IMG/VR virus record: IMGVR_UViG_3300043392_000027
Location: 1 to 29,917 of that record
Length of the DNA stretch: 29,917 nucleotides
Source: a virus
Direction: 5' to 3' (one strand)
Notes under the pieces: generated by a model
Told to the model about the DNA's origin: nothing
What the model saw: the letters and a program-made list of their open reading frames with translations, nothing else
Databases searched by the model: none
Part shown: piece by piece, positions 12,571 through 19,801 of the stretch
How the letters are laid out: each line of letters starts with the position of its first letter
How positions within the stretch are numbered: the stretch's first letter is position 1
Program-made: the position numbers and the translations under genes

Positions 12571-12616
12571 ACTTTTAATCCGAGGGTCGTGGGTTCGATC
12601 CCCACGGGGCCTACCA
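12571..12616 (+). other. attP: attP core: 3' half of a tRNA-Lys(UUU)
   Basis: The sequence reads as a tRNA 3' half: anticodon loop CTTTTAA (12572-12578, anticodon TTT), stem strand TCCGA, variable loop GGGTC, T-arm GTGGG-TTCGATC-CCCAC (12589-12605), acceptor strand GGGGCCT, discriminator A and CCA (12614-12616). The 5' half is absent, so it is not a working tRNA gene. It would restore the host tRNA on integration. Exact crossover limits need the host sequence. Confidence 0.88.
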
Positions 12617-12620
12617 AGTA

Positions 12621-12659
12621 AATAAAGGGAAGTAGCCACATTGGTTACTTCCCTTTATT
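12621..12659. terminator. 17-bp stem-loop between attP core and right arm
   Basis: AATAAAGGGAAGTAGCC (12621-12637), a 5-base loop ACATT, then GGTTACTTCCCTTTATT: fully paired with one G-T wobble. The A/T-rich outer ends give A- and T-tracts within the stem, so it can act as a terminator in either direction. It may isolate the integrase operon from the cargo genes, or the host tRNA from prophage transcription. Confidence 0.6.
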
Positions 12660-12664
12660 ACGTC

Positions 12665-12719
12665 TGGGACCTTATCTGGGACCTTATGTTTAATCTTTTA
12701 ATTGTCCGTGGGACCCAAT
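12665..12719 (+). repeat. Right arm-type repeats of attP
   Basis: TGGGACCTTAT occurs at 12665-12675 and 12677-12687 with a 12-base period, matching the left pair. A partial third copy TGGGACCCAAT lies at 12709-12719. Together with the left arm they bracket the tRNA-like core, giving a complete attP of about 280 bases (12445-12719). This explains most of the 325-base gap between integrase and the next gene. The stretch 12468-12570 also has AGCGAA-containing short repeats of unknown meaning. Confidence 0.75.
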
Positions 12720-12765
12720 AAAGTAATTACTGCCGCACAAGAGGCCATAACAAAAGGGGGAAATA

Positions 12766-13467
12766 ATGACTGTTTTTGTCGTCCCATACGAAAACACAGA
12801 GTGGATTTCAGGAGTCGGTGAAGCATATCGACTAGCTAACTGGAAGAAACTCGTCGGCAATATCGAGCCAGATGTAGAGCACAAACAAAAGCTCATGGTC
12901 CAGCTAGTGCCAGAACCAGAAAACCAATATGACAACAAAGCAGTTGCGCTTCACGTCAATGGCATTCACGTCGGATACCTGGCAGGTGACATTGCGTCAA
13001 AGTATTTCAAGACCATTCTGCCTATCTATAAAGAGGGAAATGCCATAGTCGCCTATGGATCTATTTGGGTAGTAAGTCGAGGTGGAGAGCTGAACGCAAA
13101 CGTCTCAGTGAACTTGCCAAAGAAAATATCTGTCCCAGAACTACTAACTCTTGAGACAGCCCCAGACCAACCAACCAGGTCTCCAGCGTCTAAGGTGTCA
13201 AATGAAATCAACTTCCCTGTTATAGCAGGTGGCGCAAAAACTACTTCTGGGACTGTCAGCGAGAGAATTGCAGCAGACCCCAAGGCAACAAAACTATTGA
13301 GCGTGTTCAAAGTGCTACTCAAAGTATTCGTTGTTCTTGTTGTTGCAGTAATTGCTCAAGCCATTACCGGTTCAGCACAGGTGTCACAAACCGTCATCAT
13401 CATTGGTGCGCTGTGGATTATCTTCGAGAAGAAAATCAAGGCGTTCATCAAGTCCAGGAAGAAGTAA
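12766..13467 (+). CDS. Membrane-anchored HIRAN-domain protein (cargo gene)
   Basis: 233 residues. Residues about 45-82 carry the HIRAN core: VQLVPEPENQYDNKAVALHV followed by GIHVGYLAGDIASKY. HIRAN domains are known in helicase/nuclease proteins (HLTF, Rad5) for binding DNA ends, and as stand-alone bacterial and phage proteins. A Ser/Pro-rich linker (130-170) leads to two membrane segments (about 183-202 and 208-221) and a very basic end (KKIKAFIKSRKK). Strong AGGGGG lies 5 bases before the ATG. It lies next to attP, in the prophage-expressed orientation, as expected for lysogenic conversion or superinfection-immunity cargo. Confidence 0.75.
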   Translation: MTVFVVPYENTEWISGVGEAYRLANWKKLVGNIEPDVEHKQKLMVQLVPEPENQYDNKAVALHVNGIHVGYLAGDIASKYFKTILPIYKEGNAIVAYGSIWVVSRGGELNANVSVNLPKKISVPELLTLETAPDQPTRSPASKVSNEINFPVIAGGAKTTSGTVSERIAADPKATKLLSVFKVLLKVFVVLVVAVIAQAITGSAQVSQTVIIIGALWIIFEKKIKAFIKSRKK

Positions 13468-13472
13468 CCAGA

Positions 13473-13805
13473 ATGAACAAGATTTTCGGTATTACTGCAG
13501 GAGCACTAACTGCCGTAGCTCTAACAATTTGGGGAATAGCAGCTGTAGGCTCCACGCCTCAACCTGAACCAACACCACAAGTGGTTGTCCAGAACGCTCC
13601 AATCTCAACAAGCATTGATGCCGTTCAGGCCCCTGCTGTCGATAACGCGACTCCACTTCCAGAACCACCAAAGAAATGCCCTGAAGGAAGCCAGGCAAAC
13701 GCAGCGGATGCTACAGGGGACACATCCTGTTATTGGGAAATATGTTTCCACCTAACACTCCCAGACAGTACGCATCCAGAATGTAACTCTGACTTCAAAC
13801 CATAA
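13473..13805 (+). CDS. Small secreted Cys-containing protein (cargo gene)
   Basis: 110 residues from ATG 13473, five bases after the HIRAN-gene stop. MNKIFGITAGALTAVALTIW is a signal-peptide or anchor segment. A Pro/Gln/Val-rich linker follows (residues 28-65), then a C-terminal domain with four Cys (KKCPEG, SCYWEICFH, ECNSD) that may form two disulphides. There is no lipobox Cys near the signal. It is coexpressed with the HIRAN membrane protein and ends just before a terminator, so the two look like one cargo unit acting at the cell envelope. No family recognised. Confidence 0.7.
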   Translation: MNKIFGITAGALTAVALTIWGIAAVGSTPQPEPTPQVVVQNAPISTSIDAVQAPAVDNATPLPEPPKKCPEGSQANAADATGDTSCYWEICFHLTLPDSTHPECNSDFKP

Positions 13806-13813
13806 AAAAGAAG

Positions 13814-13843
13814 CCCCCACCCAGACCGAAATCTGAGTGGGGG
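13814..13843. terminator. Bidirectional terminator between lysogeny and lytic units
   Basis: CCCCCAC (13814-13820) pairs with GTGGGGG (13837-13843), and CAGA/TCTG continues the stem. An A-run precedes it (AAAAAAG) and TAATTCTTT follows, so it can stop RNA from both sides. It stands exactly where the + strand cargo unit meets the end of the - strand lysis genes. Confidence 0.85.
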
Positions 13844-13855
13844 TAATTCTTTATC

Positions 13856-13873
13856 GTTATCGCATCCGATAAC
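13856..13873. terminator. Hairpin at the end of the lytic unit
   Basis: GTTATCG-CATC-CGATAAC is a perfect 7-bp stem with a 4-base loop, touching the stop codon of the 29-residue gene. It lacks a strong T-tract but lies just before the bidirectional terminator and may protect the 3' end of the late mRNA. Confidence 0.5.
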
Positions 13874-13962
13874 TACTGGCAGGACTCACATTGGAACTCG
13901 TCCATTGGATCAATGGGAATAACGTATTCACCAACGAAGTCGGAGCTTTTCTCTGCGCTCAT
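13873..13962 (-). CDS. 29-residue peptide ending the lytic unit
   Basis: From ATG 13962, overlapping the holin stop as ATGA, to TAG 13875-13873. The product MSAEKSSDFVGEYVIPIDPM ends DEFQCESCQ. It is acidic, with an extreme C-terminal CxxC. The overlap with the holin gene suggests translational coupling. No function is known. It could regulate lysis or be a small effector. There is no separate ribosome-binding site, so it would depend on reinitiation. Confidence 0.55.
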   Translation of the reverse strand: MSAEKSSDFVGEYVIPIDPMDEFQCESCQ

Positions 13963-14144
13963 AGCTTTGTCGAAGTGTTAGCTGCAGGCATCACATTCAG
14001 CACCACAGTCACAAGACCGACAATCTGAGCAAGCTGTTCCTGAGTCAGGTAGCCATAGGCTGCCAGGAGAGCACCTACTGCAATCAATACGCGATAAATA
14101 TATGCGCGAACTTCCTGCGTGAAAATTGACTTTAGTTTTTCCAT
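13959..14144 (-). CDS. Holin
   Basis: 61 residues: a short charged N-terminus MEKLKSIFTQEVRAYIYRVL, a first membrane segment (about 16-33), the turn YLTQEQLAQ, and a second membrane segment IVGLVTVVLNVMPAA. Two hydrophobic helices, small size and position next to the endolysin are typical of actinophage and r1t-like holins, which form holes in the cytoplasmic membrane to time lysis. GGAAGAGAT lies upstream of the ATG. There are two candidate lysis membrane proteins here; this one has the more holin-like topology. Confidence 0.8.
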   Translation of the reverse strand: MEKLKSIFTQEVRAYIYRVLIAVGALLAAYGYLTQEQLAQIVGLVTVVLNVMPAANTSTKL

Positions 14145-14153
14145 ATCTCTTCC

Positions 14154-14408
14154 TTACTTAACAACCCATGTAGCGAATGCTGCGATAAAACCGAGCAAGC
14201 CGATTCCCATAGCAATCCAGTTAGTGATGTGGACACGAGGTCCCTGGCGTTGTTTAAGAAGCTCAATCTCAACGTCATGTTCAGCGAGTTTCTTCCAATG
14301 CCTGTCAGTCGTGTTTTCAAGACGATCTAACTTGTCGTTCACGGCTTTCACCATTTCTTCGAGGCGTCCTACAGCGACCAGAACGTCGCTTAACGATGGC
14401 TCAGGCAT
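14154..14408 (-). CDS. XhlA-like lysis membrane protein
   Basis: 84 residues. An N-terminal coiled coil (VGRLEEMVKAVNDKLDRLEN, then HDVEIELLKQRQ) is followed by one membrane segment NWIAMGIGLLGFIAAFATWV near the C-terminus (about 63-82). This is the layout of XhlA/BhlA-type proteins, which assist a holin and endolysin in Gram-positive phages. The ATG overlaps the endolysin stop by one base, so endolysin, XhlA-like protein and holin form a cassette. It could also be a second holin. Confidence 0.75.
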   Translation of the reverse strand: MPEPSLSDVLVAVGRLEEMVKAVNDKLDRLENTTDRHWKKLAEHDVEIELLKQRQGPRVHITNWIAMGIGLLGFIAAFATWVVK

Positions 14409-15037
14409 TATTTCGACAGGTACTTACTGCGCCATAAATCCCAAGTGTCTGGAGACAGTTGGATGGCACTCCCGTGAATTGCTGCAAGCTTGTTGGCAAA
14501 ATCCTGCTGTTCAGTTTCAAGCCAAGCTGCTTGACCGTTACCGTCACCAGCTAACGCAAAGGTTGTTTTGCCGTTTCTTTGCACGTAATACATGGTTGCC
14601 ATAGTTTTTCTCCGTGGTGGTTGAGTAGGTGAATCACCGAAATGTTGTGGGTTTAGTGTCTGTGGGTCTACCCACACACCGTTTACTTTTGTTCCCCAGT
14701 GCAGGTGTGCCCCTGTTGAGAAACCAGCACCCCAAGTTCCTGATGCTCCCCCAGTAAGACCAATTTGGTCGCCTGCTTGAACATAGGCTCCGTTTGATAC
14801 ATCAAATCTGGAGAGATGCCAGTGCCGAACAATGATGCCGTCATCGGTGCGAATATCGATTCCTGCACCGTCTTTGTCGGAGTAGTACCTCAGAACTCGA
14901 CCCGTAGCTGTAGCAACCAAAGGAGTGCCTTGTGTCGCAGCTATGTCGATTCCGTCATGGAATCCTTGACGCCATTCAGACCAGCCAAAACCTTCATTGA
15001 TTTTGACTGGGTTGAATGGCCAGTAAAGCGCAGCCAT
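14408..15037 (-). CDS. M23-family peptidase endolysin
   Basis: 209 residues. The M23 (LytM) zinc site is H27 and D31 in FHDGIDIAA and H111/H113 in GAHLHWG, with the supporting RHWH at 71-74. M23 enzymes cut peptide cross-bridges of peptidoglycan. The C-terminal ~65 residues (MYYVQRNGKTTFALAGDG onwards) form a separate small domain, perhaps wall binding. No signal peptide, so release depends on the holin. It follows the tail fibre and leads the lysis cassette. Only one lytic activity is visible; many actinophages have several. Confidence 0.88.
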   Translation of the reverse strand: MAALYWPFNPVKINEGFGWSEWRQGFHDGIDIAATQGTPLVATATGRVLRYYSDKDGAGIDIRTDDGIIVRHWHLSRFDVSNGAYVQAGDQIGLTGGASGTWGAGFSTGAHLHWGTKVNGVWVDPQTLNPQHFGDSPTQPPRRKTMATMYYVQRNGKTTFALAGDGNGQAAWLETEQQDFANKLAAIHGSAIQLSPDTWDLWRSKYLSK

Positions 15038-15045
15038 GAGTATGC

Positions 15046-16521
15046 CTACGCTTCAGGAAGGACAGATTCGATAGCACTAATTCGTGCTTCAAGTTCGGAA
15101 ATGAGAGCTGCTTGTTTTTGAAGCTGTGGAATTACTGCAATAGCAAGTCGCTCATAGTGGACACCTGCAGGCTTATCGTCATCAAAGTAGACAAACTTTT
15201 CCATACCAGGTACTTCGAGAAGCTGCTCAGCAATCACACCAATTTCGATTGGAGCTTTGTCCCCTAGTGCCTCAACTGCGTCGATGTATCGGAAGTTCAC
15301 AACTTCAACACCAAGCACTGCATCACTTGGAATATCGGCAGGAGTGATGTCCTGCTTCACAGTTTTTGTTGAAGCAGTGTTACCAAGTCGCCCATCAACA
15401 TTCACCCAAACAGCACGATATGCGCCATATGTGACGCTTGTGTTGTAAACGTCAGTTGCATAAAGACCGCCAGCAATTCCAACTGCAGATGAAACGTTTA
15501 GGGTCCCACCAATAGCAACGTTTCCGTTTGATGCCATAGTTACAGCTGAACCACCTGCGTTGTTGTTTACGGAGATGTACGTTCCACGTAGGCTTCCAGG
15601 CACGTCAATGTTGCCAGAAACAATCTGGCTTCCATCGTGAGTGTGTGAACTAGCTGCTGCACCAATGTTGCCAGGAGTAATCCCGAGGTTAGATCGTGCA
15701 GATGATGCACTCGTTGCACCTGTTCCACCGCTTGTTACAGGAATTGTGGGTAAGCGGTCTGTACCGATTGTTCCACTAACAACTGCCGAAGCATCGTGAG
15801 TGTGCGATGAAGCTGCAGCGCCAAGGTTTGTCCTAGCAGTTGAAGCATCAGTCGCACCAGTTCCACCCTTAGCAACTGAAATAGTTGGCAGGCGGTTGCT
15901 ATCTACAGTTCCAGAAGTCAGCACCGAGGCGTCCAAAGAAGTTGGTGTAACAACCTCCCACGCGCTTCCAGTGTAGGTTTCAAGTTTTCCAATGGTGGTG
16001 TTGAAACCAGTCAATCCAAGGAAAGCAGGCTTCCGGTTTGCTGTAGTCCAAACATTCTCGATAAATGTTCGCTTATCAGTAACGTTTGCTGCGCTAATCG
16101 TTGTTGCTGATGCTGGTACTGAAACATGCGCCAGCAGTAATTCATAAACTGCTGTGTCTGTTTGAGTGAGATTTGGAGCTGATGGAGAAACCGCTGGAGT
16201 TCCAGCAACAACAGCCAACACAATCGAGTTGACCGATGGATCAAGACGCAACACAACAGCATCAATGCGTGGTGAAGAAGCGGCTGCACTAATTGTGAGT
16301 GTTTCTTCAGCAGTCGACTGGTACATGTGGCCGCGAACTATTGCTTGTGAGAGACCACCAGCAATCTTGACTTTCACATTCATTCCAGAAGAGTCTGCAT
16401 AAACCAAAAGGTTGTTATCTCCTGGTACGCCGTTGACTCCCTGCCCGATATTGCGCAACAGACGAGAGTATTGAGTCTCTGTCGTATCTACGCCTTCGAA
16501 TGGCCAGCTTGTCTGCGTCAT
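15046..16521 (-). CDS. Tail fibre with S74 intramolecular chaperone
   Basis: 491 residues. The N-terminus (MTQTSWPFEGVDTTETQYSR) is an attachment domain seen in actinophage tail-tip fibres. The middle has repeated fibre modules of type GGTGATDASTARTNLG and AAASSHTHDASAVVSG. The C-terminal ~110 residues are a peptidase S74 chaperone domain: STKTVKQDI supplies the Ser and, five residues on, the Lys of the self-cleaving dyad, and a final coiled coil reads QKQAALISELEARISAIE. In known members three chains trimerise, then cleave off the chaperone. It is the probable host-recognition fibre. AAGGAG precedes the ATG. Confidence 0.85.
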   Translation of the reverse strand: MTQTSWPFEGVDTTETQYSRLLRNIGQGVNGVPGDNNLLVYADSSGMNVKVKIAGGLSQAIVRGHMYQSTAEETLTISAAASSPRIDAVVLRLDPSVNSIVLAVVAGTPAVSPSAPNLTQTDTAVYELLLAHVSVPASATTISAANVTDKRTFIENVWTTANRKPAFLGLTGFNTTIGKLETYTGSAWEVVTPTSLDASVLTSGTVDSNRLPTISVAKGGTGATDASTARTNLGAAASSHTHDASAVVSGTIGTDRLPTIPVTSGGTGATSASSARSNLGITPGNIGAAASSHTHDGSQIVSGNIDVPGSLRGTYISVNNNAGGSAVTMASNGNVAIGGTLNVSSAVGIAGGLYATDVYNTSVTYGAYRAVWVNVDGRLGNTASTKTVKQDITPADIPSDAVLGVEVVNFRYIDAVEALGDKAPIEIGVIAEQLLEVPGMEKFVYFDDDKPAGVHYERLAIAVIPQLQKQAALISELEARISAIESVLPEA

Positions 16522-16535
16522 TGTTTCTCCTTAAA

Positions 16536-16555
16536 TAAGAAAAGCCCCGAAGGGC
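16536..16555 (-). terminator. Intrinsic terminator with TTCG loop before the fibre gene
   Basis: On the - strand GCCC-TTCG-GGGC is followed by TTTTCTTATTT. It lies in the 56-base gap after the Gp37-like/collar gene and ends directly before the fibre gene's ribosome-binding site. A wider pairing CCCCGAA/TTCGGGG (16571-16565 with 16551-16545) can compete with it. It probably reduces fibre transcription relative to upstream tail genes. Confidence 0.7.
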
Positions 16556-16577
16556 CTGGATGTAGTTCGGGGATTTC

Positions 16578-18938
16578 TTACGTCTTGATGATGTAGTTCA
16601 GGACAATGTAAGGCTGCAAGTTGTTGTGTGCCCCACCGCCACCAGTGTTTTGGTTGGTTGCAGTAGTCGCATTGTTAGTTGCAGTTGTTGCCTGGTTGGT
16701 TGCAGTAGTTGGATTGTTGGTTGCAGTGTTTCCAGCAATAGATGTCTGAGTCGTACCTGCAGCATTACCAGCTACAAACGAAATGCTTTGGCTACCACCA
16801 TAAGCAGTTGAGAAGTTCCAACCGCTGTATTGGTTTCCTCCGAAAAGGAAGTTGTGGCCGTGAGCATTCTGGCTGTGGTTGTGAGCATCCTGCGTGTGGT
16901 TGTGAGCGTTCTGTGTGTGGTTGTGAGCATCCTGAACGTGCGTGTGAGAAGGCATCTCACCAACGCTCAAGGTGTGCGTCTCAGCACCACCGGTAGCACC
17001 AAGGTTGGCAAACGTACCAGAAGCAGACTTACCAACAGGAACCCGTGTACGTAAGTCAGGAAGAGTGAAGTTTGCTCCGCTTCCTCCATACGTGTAACCA
17101 ATTACAGCAAACAATGAAGCGTAAGTAGTTGTTGAAAGGGACTGCCCCTGGCAGAGCAAGAACCCACTTGGCGCACTTGATCCAGCGTATTGAAGCAAAG
17201 CACCAACGGGAGTTCCAACTCCATCATTACCTGCAGGAATTGTCAGGTTTAGTGTCTGGCTTGGAGAGGTTCCAGTAATCGTTGCAGAAGCAGGTGACCC
17301 AGAAGCCCCAGTCGTAACTGTTCCAATAGACAAAGAGTTAGCTGGACCAGCAGGACCAGTAGGTCCGGCAGGACCAGTAGCGCCAGTAGCACCTGTCGCA
17401 CCAGTCGCACCCTGCGGAATTGTGAAATTGAATACTGCAGCGGAGGTTGTTCCAGAGTTAGTTACTGAAGCACTCGTACCTGGGGAGCCTGTAGTTGTTG
17501 TGCCGACAGTAACTGTGGCAGCACTTCCAGCAGGACCGGTTGCACCTGTAGGACCTTGTGGGCCAGTTGCCCCTGTGGGTCCTTGTGGGCCTGTTGCGCC
17601 AGTAGCACCTGTCGCACCAGTAGCACCAGTAGCACCTCGAGGAATAGTGAAGTTCAGAACAACATCTGTAGTTGTCCCAGAATTAGTCACTGACGCATTA
17701 GAGCCAGCAACACCTGTAGTAGTAGTTCCAACGTTTACAGAAACTGTTGCGTCTCCACCACCAGTCGACTCTTTTCGCTCCAACGCATTCACGCGCTTCG
17801 TCGTAGTGACCTGCTTCTTAGCAACAAGAGCGTCATAGTCAACACCAGTAGGTTGCCCTACAGTCGCGCCAACACGGACACCGTCAGCCTCAACACTCAA
17901 AGCCACCTGAGTGACAACAGCAGAAACTTCCTGACCGCCAACAACAACAGTGACAGAGTCACCCAAGTTCCAGTCAATGCCATAACGCATCGTCGAATCA
18001 GACGAAGGCACAACATCAATCGACGTAACAGTCGCGCCGGACTCAGCTAATGCCTCAAGACCAGCCTGCTCAAGCTCTGCAGTAACAGCAGTGTTGCGCT
18101 GGTCAATGAAAGTCTCAATGCGTCGACCCCACAAGGTTTCTGCAGCTAACGATTCAGAAGTATCAACCTCAATAAAGGTACGACTTGCACCCTCACCTTG
18201 ACCTGCAACAATGGCTCGAGAAAGCCCCATGATTCCATAGCCGTAAGAGGTAGAAGCCAGAGTGTTGTTCTGGACATCCATACGGATTTCACCAGTACGG
18301 TCAACAGGAGCAAACACAGAGAACTCAAGCTCGAGGTCATTCTGCTTGATGTCAAAACCAAGACCATCAACAACTGCCAGCTCCGTCAACAATTCACCAA
18401 GAATGTCAAAGCGAGCAGACTTAGTGACTAGAGAGCCAAGTGCAGTATCCGGAGCAAGCGCAAGGTTTGAAATAGCGCGAGAAGCTGGAGCAACACCAGG
18501 AATAAGGTTGCGTTCAACAAAGCCATACATGGCTGTTGAGGCCACCTCAGAACTCACTGTGTCATAGGCAGAAGTCTGCGCAGTAACATCAGCGGTTGAA
18601 GGAGTGGGGTATGCCAGACGCTCCCCCAGAATGACAGAGTCATCCACGCCACGAATGGTCATCACGCCATGAGGGTCTCCAGCCTCCGACAGATTCTCCA
18701 CAGCCGTAGTAGGGCCGGAAAGGATCACACCTGCAGTCTGGTGAGTCACCAAAATACCTGAACCAGGAGCAGCTAGAACCAGTCCAAGAACATGATCTGA
18801 AGGGAGAGTAATTTCCCACGAGCCAACATTGTTGAAACGAAGGACAGATTTCCAACCAACCAAGTCAGTTGGGAGGAGCTGTCCAATACGATTCAATGAT
18901 TCATCGCGGACTTCGAATGTCAGCTCGTTTATGTTCAT
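16578..18938 (-). CDS. Tail-tip protein: Gp37-like domain, collagen-like repeats, tail collar
   Basis: 786 residues in three parts. Residues 1-390 resemble the siphovirus ReqiPepy6 Gp37-like minor tail protein, which sits after Dit as the tail hub. Residues about 390-560 are three tandem modules of pattern [21 protein letters not shown], each leading into GATGATGATG-type collagen-like Gly-x-y repeats. The rest is a phage tail-collar domain ([43 protein letters not shown]) interrupted by a His-rich heptad array and a Thr/Asn-rich heptad array. Hub and collar/receptor-binding parts are here one chain. TAATG overlap with Dit. The collagen-like part implies trimers. Confidence 0.85.
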   Translation of the reverse strand: MNINELTFEVRDESLNRIGQLLPTDLVGWKSVLRFNNVGSWEITLPSDHVLGLVLAAPGSGILVTHQTAGVILSGPTTAVENLSEAGDPHGVMTIRGVDDSVILGERLAYPTPSTADVTAQTSAYDTVSSEVASTAMYGFVERNLIPGVAPASRAISNLALAPDTALGSLVTKSARFDILGELLTELAVVDGLGFDIKQNDLELEFSVFAPVDRTGEIRMDVQNNTLASTSYGYGIMGLSRAIVAGQGEGASRTFIEVDTSESLAAETLWGRRIETFIDQRNTAVTAELEQAGLEALAESGATVTSIDVVPSSDSTMRYGIDWNLGDSVTVVVGGQEVSAVVTQVALSVEADGVRVGATVGQPTGVDYDALVAKKQVTTTKRVNALERKESTGGGDATVSVNVGTTTTGVAGSNASVTNSGTTTDVVLNFTIPRGATGATGATGATGATGPQGPTGATGPQGPTGATGPAGSAATVTVGTTTTGSPGTSASVTNSGTTSAAVFNFTIPQGATGATGATGATGPAGPTGPAGPANSLSIGTVTTGASGSPASATITGTSPSQTLNLTIPAGNDGVGTPVGALLQYAGSSAPSGFLLCQGQSLSTTTYASLFAVIGYTYGGSGANFTLPDLRTRVPVGKSASGTFANLGATGGAETHTLSVGEMPSHTHVQDAHNHTQNAHNHTQDAHNHSQNAHGHNFLFGGNQYSGWNFSTAYGGSQSISFVAGNAAGTTQTSIAGNTATNNPTTATNQATTATNNATTATNQNTGGGGAHNNLQPYIVLNYIIKT
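16655..16738 (-). repeat. 21-bp tandem repeat array, Thr/Asn-rich heptads
   Basis: Four units of 21 bp (16655-16675, 16676-16696, 16697-16717, 16718-16738, consensus TGGTTGCAGTAGTTGNATTGT on the + strand) encode seven-residue units of type [14 protein letters not shown] near the C-terminus of the tail-collar protein. The exact unit length keeps the frame, so copy number could change without loss of the protein. Confidence 0.8.
16860..16943 (-). repeat. 21-bp tandem repeat array, His-rich heptads
   Basis: Four units of 21 bp (16860-16880, 16881-16901, 16902-16922, 16923-16943; + strand consensus GTGAGCATCCTGNGTGTGGTT) encode heptads of type [14 protein letters not shown] in the collar domain. 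Regular His pairs could bind metal along the axis of a trimer, as seen in T4 short-tail-fibre gp12. Confidence 0.8.
17343..17641 (-). repeat. Collagen-like Gly-x-y coding repeats
   Basis: Two blocks (17343-17409 and 17525-17641) are built from 9- and 18-bp variants of GGTGCTACTGG-type units on the - strand, coding GAT, GPQ, GPT and GPA triplets. They lie between the repeated NSGTT modules. Internal homology at the DNA level would allow recombination that lengthens or shortens the protein. Confidence 0.75.
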
Positions 18939-19801
18939 TAGTGAACTACTTCCTTACGTGGTTGGTAGTAGAGAGAAATCAGCGTGTTCGCGTCAGCACC
19001 CACAGCTTCAACAGTCACCGACGTATTTCCAGAAGGAAGGGTAAACAGTTTGGGAGCAACGCTTAAGTTCGCGTACCTGTTCACGCCATCTTCATCTACG
19101 ACAGTTCCTGCAGCAGTGTTTACAGTGATTGTTGAACCCGTAGGAATTGAAGCTGCATACTCAAACGACAAGCCACTTTGAGAAGTAACAGAAACTGAGT
19201 CTGCAGGGCCTTGGAAAATCCAGACCGGATAAGCCTCAACGTCACCCAAGTTTTCAATATCAATCTCACCAATAGCTTGAGAACCAGTAACTCTCAATTC
19301 TGCAAGGTCAGGAATGAGCGAACGGCCAGTACCTGGAACGCCTACAGAGAAAGATTCAGCCTGTTGGCGAATCCAGAAAGGGTTCGCAAACTGCATAGAA
19401 AGAACCCAGCGAGACCAGGCAACATTCGCATCCTCGCCCTTAGTGGTTTCAGCCCCTGCTACGTAATGCCCCTGAGTCAGCTCCCACACTTCACCAGTTG
19501 AGTATGAAGCGCGTAAAACTGTCCCAGCAGACTTGTCTTGCAACAGGTTAGAAAGACGCCTCAGATTTGATTCCACAGCCACACGGTCATTACCGAAAAC
19601 AACAACCGGTAGATCCATTTCACGAATGCCACGTTTTGAAAAGCGCCAAACGCCACCATCAGAAGCAGAGTCATCAATGCGAACTGAAGTGGCAGGGATA
19701 CCCATACCGGACAAGCCAGTTGTTAGGACATAATCCCCAGCATCAGTGAAAACAATCTCGTCACCGTTCGCTCCAACAAGCGAAAGAGTTACGTCTACCA
19801 T
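18938..19801 (-). CDS. Distal tail protein (Dit-like)
   Basis: 287 residues between tape measure and the Gp37-like hub, the fixed place of the distal tail protein. Features of siphovirus tail components are [40 protein letters not shown] and [20 protein letters not shown], with a C-terminal beta-rich domain (galectin-like in known Dits). Dit forms the hexamer that joins the tail tube to the tip. The start lies 7 bases inside the end of the tape-measure gene. Fairly sure by order and pattern. Confidence 0.82.
   Translation of the reverse strand: MVDVTLSLVGANGDEIVFTDAGDYVLTTGLSGMGIPATSVRIDDSASDGGVWRFSKRGIREMDLPVVVFGNDRVAVESNLRRLSNLLQDKSAGTVLRASYSTGEVWELTQGHYVAGAETTKGEDANVAWSRWVLSMQFANPFWIRQQAESFSVGVPGTGRSLIPDLAELRVTGSQAIGEIDIENLGDVEAYPVWIFQGPADSVSVTSQSGLSFEYAASIPTGSTITVNTAAGTVVDEDGVNRYANLSVAPKLFTLPSGNTSVTVEAVGADANTLISLYYQPRKEVVH

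Noticed and set aside
12571-12616. A functional tRNA-Lys gene
   Set aside because: Only the anticodon loop to the CCA end is present; the 5' half, D-arm and acceptor 5' strand are missing.
16860-16943. CRISPR-like array
   Set aside because: The 21-bp units are contiguous, in frame and code heptads of a tail protein; there are no spacers.
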